Shown here: piece after piece, positions 41,416-45,667 of the stretch | How positions within the stretch are numbered: the stretch's first letter is position 1 | How the letters are laid out: the number at the start of each line of letters is the position of its first letter | Source of the DNA: Candidatus Rifleibacteriota bacterium | Lineage (GTDB): Bacteria; Muiribacteriota; Ozemobacteria; Ozemobacterales; Ozemobacteraceae | NCBI GenBank assembly: GCA_015233155.1 | Contig: JADFYG010000047.1 | Location: 3,672 to 49,338, forward strand | Reading direction: 5' to 3' | Length of the DNA: 45,667 nt | The notes under the pieces: model-generated | What the model saw: only the letters and a program-made list of their open reading frames with translations | What the model was told of the DNA's origin: nothing | Database searches by the model: none | Position numbers and translations under genes: made by a program

Positions 41416-41625
41416 TTAAGAACGCGGAGGCTTTCTCTGAAACATCAGGCAGTCCTCGCCTGAGCTCATAAAGACTACGCGTGACGGTAACTGCGCCGAT
41501 TTGAAACCATGACCCCGGCAGCCGTATGGCATGCTCTTTTCCCAGGTTATGTAAAAATGAACACACTGCCTGCAATCGATACGCCTGGCATGCGACTGAG
41601 ATGATGTGCTTTCAGGTGAGGCCAT
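41416..41625 (-). CDS. Small cysteine-rich conserved protein
   Basis: 69 residues from the ATG at 41623-41625. The segment DCRQCVHFYITWEKSMPYGCRGHGFKS (in part: CRQCVHFYITWE and PYGCRGHGFKS) and the ending SSGEDCLMFQRK match a small family found in many proteobacteria, with the general form C-x2-C-x-H-[YF]-Y-[IV]-T-W, G-C-[RK]-x-x-G-[FY]-K-S, S-S-G-x-x-C-x-x-[FY]. The four cysteines could bind a metal. Function unknown. A GGGAGG lies 13 bases upstream, somewhat far. The open frame extends 42 codons upstream without family match, through the palindromic repeats. It is isolated between the ornithine cyclodeaminase-like gene (same strand, downstream) and the M48 peptidase gene. Family recalled from memory. 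Confidence 0.65.
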   Translation of the reverse strand: MASPESTSSQSHARRIDCRQCVHFYITWEKSMPYGCRGHGFKSAQLPSRVVFMSSGEDCLMFQRKPPRS

Positions 41626-41632
41626 GCGGAGT

Positions 41633-41774
41633 TCGAAACCTCCCATTACGATCGAACATATTATACAGAAGCGAAATGTAATTTGTTCATAAATTTGGTC
41701 GCAATTCTCGCAGGGGTGAGTTTGAAACCCGCCCGATAAAACAAAATTCAATACACCTTTGTATAAGTTAACTG
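41633..41774 (-). repeat. Dispersed palindromic repeats: degenerate copy and inverted copy D
   Basis: GGAGTTCGAAACCTCC at 41633-41648 is a degenerate relative of the palindrome and also supplies the GGGAGG before the small cysteine gene. Copy D at 41713-41774 is the inverted version of copy A: an imperfect palindrome (GGGTGAGTTT and AAACCCGCCC, 41714-41734), then AAACAAAATTCAATAC and CTTTGTATAAGTTAACTG. The rest of the intergenic stretch to 41930 holds only the ribosome site GGAGGTG of the peptidase gene. Confidence 0.75.
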
Positions 41775-41930
41775 ATGAATGCTCCAGAATGTATCACCGT
41801 CCTCGTTGCATTTCAAGAACAAGACTGAATAGTTGCTTTGTTCGGGTTGCCTGGCAAAGTGAAAAAGTCTAGAATCGGAACAAATTTTCATCTTTTTGAG
41901 TCCGGGAAAAATGCGATCGGAGGTGTCTCG

Positions 41931-43205
41931 ATGACACGCCTGTTCTGGCTGCTAATTTTTGCATGGGTCGTGCTGCGACTCGTCATGCTTTATCTCGGGT
42001 GGAACGGCAACAGTGACAACGCCGCGCGTGAACGCGTTCTTAAACATTTTACATCTGAAGACATAGCCCGGGGACGCGAATATGTACGCAACGGTTTCTG
42101 GGGGCGGGTTGCATCACCATTTGTCACAGTCGGTCTCATGGCGATTCTTCTGCAGCTCGGCATGTTCACACGCATATTCGATCGCATCGCCGCGACGACT
42201 GGCAACGGATGGTGGACCACCAATCTGATCTTCATTTTTTCATGTTTCGCCATTCTTCAGATCGCTGAACTTCCATTCGATTATTACCTCGGATATCTGG
42301 TCGAAAAACGCATGGGCTTTTCGAATATGACATCGATCGACTGGGTGTATCATTATCTGAAAATGTCCGCCGTCTCATGGATTTTCCAGGCTGCAGGTGT
42401 CATGCTAGTACTCTGGGTTTTCAAAGTTTTTCCGCGCGGCTGGCCTGTAGGAATCCCTGTGGCTACGACCCTGTTCGGCATTGCAGTCACCTTGATTGTA
42501 CCGATACTTGTCACGCCGCTATTTTATAATCAAAAACCTCTTGGCGACGGCCCCCTCAAACAACGAATCATCGATATTTCAACAAAAGCCGGCGTACAAA
42601 TCTCAGGCATTTACGAGATCGATGAAAGTCGATACTCAAACCACACTAATGCTTATTTCACAGGGCTTTTCTCGCAGAAGCGTATCGTTCTATACGACAC
42701 GCTGATAAAGAGTCATACAGTCGATGAAGCTGCCCTGATATTTGCACACGAAGTGGGTCACTGGAAACATGACCACGTTTTCATCGGTCTTGCCCTGGGC
42801 TTTCTCGGAACTCTTCTCGGGTGCGGCCTGCTCTGGTTTGTGTTTCCAATTCTGCGAACAGAGACATTATTCAGTCTCCGTGAGCTCGATTCAGCATGCA
42901 ATTTGCCATTTTTTCTAATTGTCACTGTCGTAGGCAATCTTTTTTTCGCGCCAGTCGAAGCGCAGATCAGCCAGATCTTCGAGCGGCAGGCGGATGCGAC
43001 CTCCCTTGAGTTGACAGGGCTGGCATCTGTTTTTATCGATGCCGAAAAACGACTCGCTCGCGACAATCGTTCAGAACTGCTTCCGCACCCTTTCCGAGTC
43101 TTCTGGCTCTATAGTCACCCACCCGCAATAGAGCGAATAGCGATGGCGGAAGCCTACACTGCATTACACCCGGAAGCTCCTTTGCCTGCATCGGAAAAAC
43201 CTTAA
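41931..43205 (+). CDS. M48 family integral-membrane metallopeptidase (Ste24/CAAX protease 1-like)
   Basis: 424 residues. Zinc motif HEVGHWKHD has H273, E274 and H277, and the third ligand lies in FERQADATSLEL (ERQADA). An N-terminal helix (about 2-24) and several more (about 68-88, 105-125, 148-168, 180-205, 285-308, 330-350) give the Ste24-type multi-pass chamber; EIDESRYSNHTNAYFTGLF precedes the active site as in that group. In eukaryotes Ste24 trims prenylated peptides; bacterial members degrade or process membrane proteins. Start: ATG with GGAGGTG seven bases upstream; the 31 codons before it in frame have no hydrophobic start and no site. Monocistronic by position. Family secure; substrate unknown. 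Confidence 0.93.
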   Translation: MTRLFWLLIFAWVVLRLVMLYLGWNGNSDNAARERVLKHFTSEDIARGREYVRNGFWGRVASPFVTVGLMAILLQLGMFTRIFDRIAATTGNGWWTTNLIFIFSCFAILQIAELPFDYYLGYLVEKRMGFSNMTSIDWVYHYLKMSAVSWIFQAAGVMLVLWVFKVFPRGWPVGIPVATTLFGIAVTLIVPILVTPLFYNQKPLGDGPLKQRIIDISTKAGVQISGIYEIDESRYSNHTNAYFTGLFSQKRIVLYDTLIKSHTVDEAALIFAHEVGHWKHDHVFIGLALGFLGTLLGCGLLWFVFPILRTETLFSLRELDSACNLPFFLIVTVVGNLFFAPVEAQISQIFERQADATSLELTGLASVFIDAEKRLARDNRSELLPHPFRVFWLYSHPPAIERIAMAEAYTALHPEAPLPASEKP

Positions 43206-43296
43206 TCATGGGATTTCATTTCCAATTTTCATATAATTACATCCAAGGCTGAAACGAGTTTTCGTCGCCAAGACAGGAAAACCCGTTGCAGCCGTA

Positions 43297-44016
43297 TCAC
43301 TTACTATTAGCCTTCTCCGGACATTTTTCGGCGTCTTCAACATCTTCGACCACTTCGGCGTCTTCAATATCATCTTTGCCATATCCGCCCTCTTCGTCAT
43401 CTTCGCCGCCTTCGTCGTCTTCACCATCTTCACCCTGCATTTGTCCGAAACTATCCTCCAGGAAACCAAGGTAATTATCAGGATAGTCATGCACATGGTG
43501 GGCACGAACGCTTATGAGAACACGCCAGACGCAACGCAGAAACTCAATTTCCTCGGCCTCTGACAAACTTTTTTCTTCAGGATTCATCGCCAGACGGATT
43601 TCTTCTACAAGCGTTACATGGCGGGCATCAAGTTTCAATGGAGTTTCTATCGGAATGTTGCGAGCCGTCTTCGCTGCATCGATTATTGCCTGCAGGGCAA
43701 TCTCGACATCTGCGTCGTGTATCTCGGAATCGTTTACGGAGATGGAAACAATCGTCGATTCTATTTTCATCAACTGATGCAAATAAGCGTCTTCGCGATC
43801 GATAATATAATCCAGTTCACGCCTGAAATCGACAGCCCGTTTGACATTATCGCGCTCAGCCTGGAAGGCCGCGGATTTTTGAAGGTGCATGCAATCAGGT
43901 TCACATACAATTTTTTTCCCCCGTTCCGCACCGCAGCAACGTGAACAAATCGGCGCTTTGACGCCGGGGCAGGACCGCTGGGGCTTACGGCTGTTACAAA
44001 CAGGGCACTTCGACAT
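43297..44016 (-). CDS. Cysteine-cluster (putative zinc-binding) protein with acidic tail
   Basis: 239 residues from the ATG at 44014-44016, which has GGGAGG ten bases upstream. The first 45 carry many cysteines: CPVC (4-7), SCPG, ICSRCCG, and CEPDC, which reads like a double zinc site; the pattern (ICSRCCGAERGKKIVCEPDC in part) resembles a widespread bacterial family with an SEC-C-like or zinc-ribbon N-terminus. Residues 50-190 are helical (KRAVDFRRELDYIIDRED; DADVEIALQAIIDAAKTA). The last 45 are a low-complexity acidic tail made of short repeats (EDGEDDEGGEDDEEGG; AEVVEDVEDAE). It has no signal or anchor. Function unknown; zinc-binding plus acid tail would fit a nucleic-acid or ribosome-associated factor, but that is speculation. 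Confidence 0.75.
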   Translation of the reverse strand: MSKCPVCNSRKPQRSCPGVKAPICSRCCGAERGKKIVCEPDCMHLQKSAAFQAERDNVKRAVDFRRELDYIIDREDAYLHQLMKIESTIVSISVNDSEIHDADVEIALQAIIDAAKTARNIPIETPLKLDARHVTLVEEIRLAMNPEEKSLSEAEEIEFLRCVWRVLISVRAHHVHDYPDNYLGFLEDSFGQMQGEDGEDDEGGEDDEEGGYGKDDIEDAEVVEDVEDAEKCPEKANSK

Positions 44017-44088
44017 GATCGGATGACCTCCCAGAAAGAATATTGCAGGATACATGAAAAATTGAGCTTTGAAAAGGCTTTTTAACGA

Positions 44089-44117
44089 TTGACAAGGCAC
44101 GGAAGCTGGTTTACTCT
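44089..44117 (+). promoter_or_regulatory. Probable promoter of the polyproline-tail gene, placed for a leaderless mRNA
   Basis: TTGACA (44089-44094, perfect), 17-base spacer, TACTCT (44112-44117, key T, A and final T). Only six bases lie before the ATG at 44124, and no Shine-Dalgarno site is present. Confidence 0.6.
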
Positions 44118-44123
44118 CGTAAT

Positions 44124-45662
44124 ATGTTGAAGCGTATTTCTACTATGTTGTTGCTGTGTCTGATCGGTATGACGTTTGGCAGCGCCTGCCCGGCAGTCGC
44201 TGCCAAAGGTAACGGAGACGCTATCGAGAATGATACGGGTCTCGTCCTGGACATTCCCGAACCTCCGGAAGCCAAAAATGAGCTTCCATCACCGATTCCG
44301 ATGATCTACGAGTTCGTCGGCAATCTGATGGCGGGCGATTATGACAAGTGCCTGGCGAATTTCCATGTCAGGACACTTCTCGACGTCACATTTCCGGGAC
44401 AGATAAAAACCCTGATGGAACCCGACGAGCGTGAATTATACGCTTACGAGATTCAGGTCCAACGAAGCGAGTTCAGATTTCTTTCACGTATGCTGGTACG
44501 GCTGGCCAAGGGTGCTGAAATCAAATACTCGAATCCAAGATTCCAGTCAACACAATGCAAGGTTGTCGTGACAATGAAGACAACGCGCGGAATCGTGGAA
44601 ATTTCCTTATATGCCCGATATCTGGATGACAAATGGCAGATCTACGACTACATGCTCAACAACAAACGCTACAGCGAGTCTTTCCGCAAAGGACTCAACG
44701 GAATGAAGATCGAGGATTATATCGCGAATCTTCGTCCGGTCTATTCACCAGCCAAACGACTGCGTGATTTGAAAAATGATACTTTCGGTTTTACCCTGAA
44801 GGTGCCTGAGTTTTTTAAGGTGAAGGAAAAGGTCAGCCCTGCCCTGTTGTATTCCGTATCCGGTTTCGACAGTCAGTTCCTGTTACATATACAGGGCGCG
44901 ACATATGATCAGCCGCGAAATCTCAAACAGGTGGCCACGGACATAAAGCAAAGCATAATTCCATTCAAGCCAAAGCTGTATGATCAGTGGAAAGCCGAAA
45001 TCGGCGGAATCGATATCGGAAACGTGATGTTCCAGTTCGAGAAAAACGGAAAGACTCTCTATACCCATATGTGCATCATCCCCCTCGGAACAAAGCTCAT
45101 TGTACTGAACTTCTATCATAACTCCCTTCCTATGCTGAAAAATCTCTCGGCAATGCGGGAAAAGATACTGGAGTCCATTCGGCTACCGAAGATAGAGGCC
45201 GGAGCGGAAGTATCTATACCGGCCGAGGATGCGGCTCTCCCTGCGGGAAACCACGCCCAATCCGGCCCAACCGACATACAAAACACGCCCCCGGTCGTTC
45301 CCCCGATCACAAATACAGAGCCGACCGCCGATAATCCGCCACCCCCGCCAGATGCGGACAATCCACCACCTCCGCCCCCGGACACGGGAGACAATTCACC
45401 GCCGCCGCCGCCGCCGGATACTGGAGATGATTCAGCGCCTCCGCCCCCACCACCGCCTCCGCCCGACGACAATACTGCTCCGCCCCCGCCACCACCGCCA
45501 GACAGCGGGGATAATGCTCCTCCCCCACCCCCGCCACCACCCGATGCCGGTCAGGATTCAGGGCAGCAGGGTAATAATCCTGACCCGAATTACAAACCGC
45601 CGGATGAAGGCGGAGGCCAGGAAGTCTCTTTCTGGCGCTTACTCTATCTCATAACTACATGA
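44124..45662 (+). CDS. Secreted protein with a long polyproline tail, unknown function
   Basis: 512 residues. A Sec signal peptide covers about 1-28 (LKRISTMLLLCLIGMTFGSACPAVA); the cysteine at about 22 is not in a clear lipobox. Residues about 45-200 read like a small alpha+beta domain (MIYEFVGNLMAGDYDKCLANFHVRTLLD; VVVTMKTTRGIVEISLYARYLDDKWQIYDY), similar in style to NTF2-like or DUF domains. Residues about 205-350 form a second domain (DTFGFTLKVPEFFKVKEK; HMCIIPLGTKLIVLNFYHNSLPML), recalling PsbP/DUF1795-like folds. The last 120 are mostly proline with Asp/Gly spacers (PPPPPPDTGD-like units, five or more), then GGGQEVSFWRLLYLITT, a hydrophobic end. A proline tail of this length is typical of cell-wall or periplasm-spanning linkers. 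I do not recognise the family. The gene seems to be transcribed without a leader. Confidence 0.75.
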   Translation: MLKRISTMLLLCLIGMTFGSACPAVAAKGNGDAIENDTGLVLDIPEPPEAKNELPSPIPMIYEFVGNLMAGDYDKCLANFHVRTLLDVTFPGQIKTLMEPDERELYAYEIQVQRSEFRFLSRMLVRLAKGAEIKYSNPRFQSTQCKVVVTMKTTRGIVEISLYARYLDDKWQIYDYMLNNKRYSESFRKGLNGMKIEDYIANLRPVYSPAKRLRDLKNDTFGFTLKVPEFFKVKEKVSPALLYSVSGFDSQFLLHIQGATYDQPRNLKQVATDIKQSIIPFKPKLYDQWKAEIGGIDIGNVMFQFEKNGKTLYTHMCIIPLGTKLIVLNFYHNSLPMLKNLSAMREKILESIRLPKIEAGAEVSIPAEDAALPAGNHAQSGPTDIQNTPPVVPPITNTEPTADNPPPPPDADNPPPPPPDTGDNSPPPPPPDTGDDSAPPPPPPPPPDDNTAPPPPPPPDSGDNAPPPPPPPPDAGQDSGQQGNNPDPNYKPPDEGGGQEVSFWRLLYLITT

Positions 45663-45667
45663 CTACC

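Noticed and set aside
45116..45472. Gly/Ser-rich open frame on the minus strand opposite the polyproline tail
   Set aside because: It is only the complement of proline codons (GGX), with no start signal or domain.

Overview
The window looks like a chromosomal stretch of an uncultured, Gram-negative, probably anaerobic or facultative bacterium. Outer-membrane OmpA, Sec and Tat signal peptides and a pseudopilin indicate a diderm cell. The class III (glycyl-radical) ribonucleotide reductase with its activase indicates growth without oxygen. The mix of large HEAT/TPR proteins, DUF2225, a group III-like phosphofructokinase and an archaeal-type ornithine cyclodeaminase-like protein would fit a deep-branching candidate phylum such as Riflebacteria, but this is a guess from gene style; no rRNA or other marker is present to settle it.

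Layout. 1-6.6 kb (all minus strand): a three-PAS hybrid histidine kinase, the broken remnant of an integron-type tyrosine recombinase, an OmpA-family porin/anchor, a secreted protein of unknown role and a GspG-like pseudopilin with an extra C-terminal domain. 7-12.4 kb (plus strand): a HEAT+TPR scaffold protein, a small DUF4177-like protein, recG and rsmD, closed by a strong hairpin terminator. 12.4-16.8 kb: a Gly/Ala-rich membrane protein, an orphan membrane protein resembling the Pycsar anti-phage effector domain, a RecD2-type helicase and a cyclic-nucleotide-binding protein. 17-24.2 kb: a 985-residue membrane protein of unknown family, a coupled pair (TPR protein, then a REC-DUF2225 fusion) and a slipin.

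24.4-29.3 kb: a signalling operon of three genes joined by 4-base start/stop overlaps: a PAS-only protein, a membrane hybrid kinase ending in REC and HPt, and a receiver fused to a second kinase. It is followed by a DUF445 membrane protein. 30.1-33.5 kb: nrdD and nrdG behind a good sigma-70 promoter with a long leader. 33.5-35.1 kb (minus): a glycosyltransferase and a small membrane protein. 35.7-38.4 kb: a respiratory dehydrogenase module (GMC-type FAD subunit, Tat-exported small subunit, triheme cytochrome c). 38.5-45.7 kb: phosphofructokinase, an ornithine cyclodeaminase-like protein, a small cysteine protein, an M48 peptidase, a cysteine-cluster protein with an acidic tail, and a secreted protein with a polyproline tail.

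Three things deserve most attention. First, intergenic DNA carries several dispersed repeat families: a perfect palindrome with core GGCGGGTTTGAAACCCGCC (four copies), a second pair at 6.8 and 33.5 kb, and a third pair bracketing the dehydrogenase module. Second, a roughly 240-base element at 35.4-35.6 kb has nested inverted repeats that would fold into a three-way junction, and a related locus at 38.5 kb looks like its empty site. Third, three genes have a TTGACA-like -35, a 17-base spacer and a -10 placed so close to the start codon that their mRNAs should be leaderless or nearly so. No rRNA, tRNA, CRISPR array or intact mobile element was seen.
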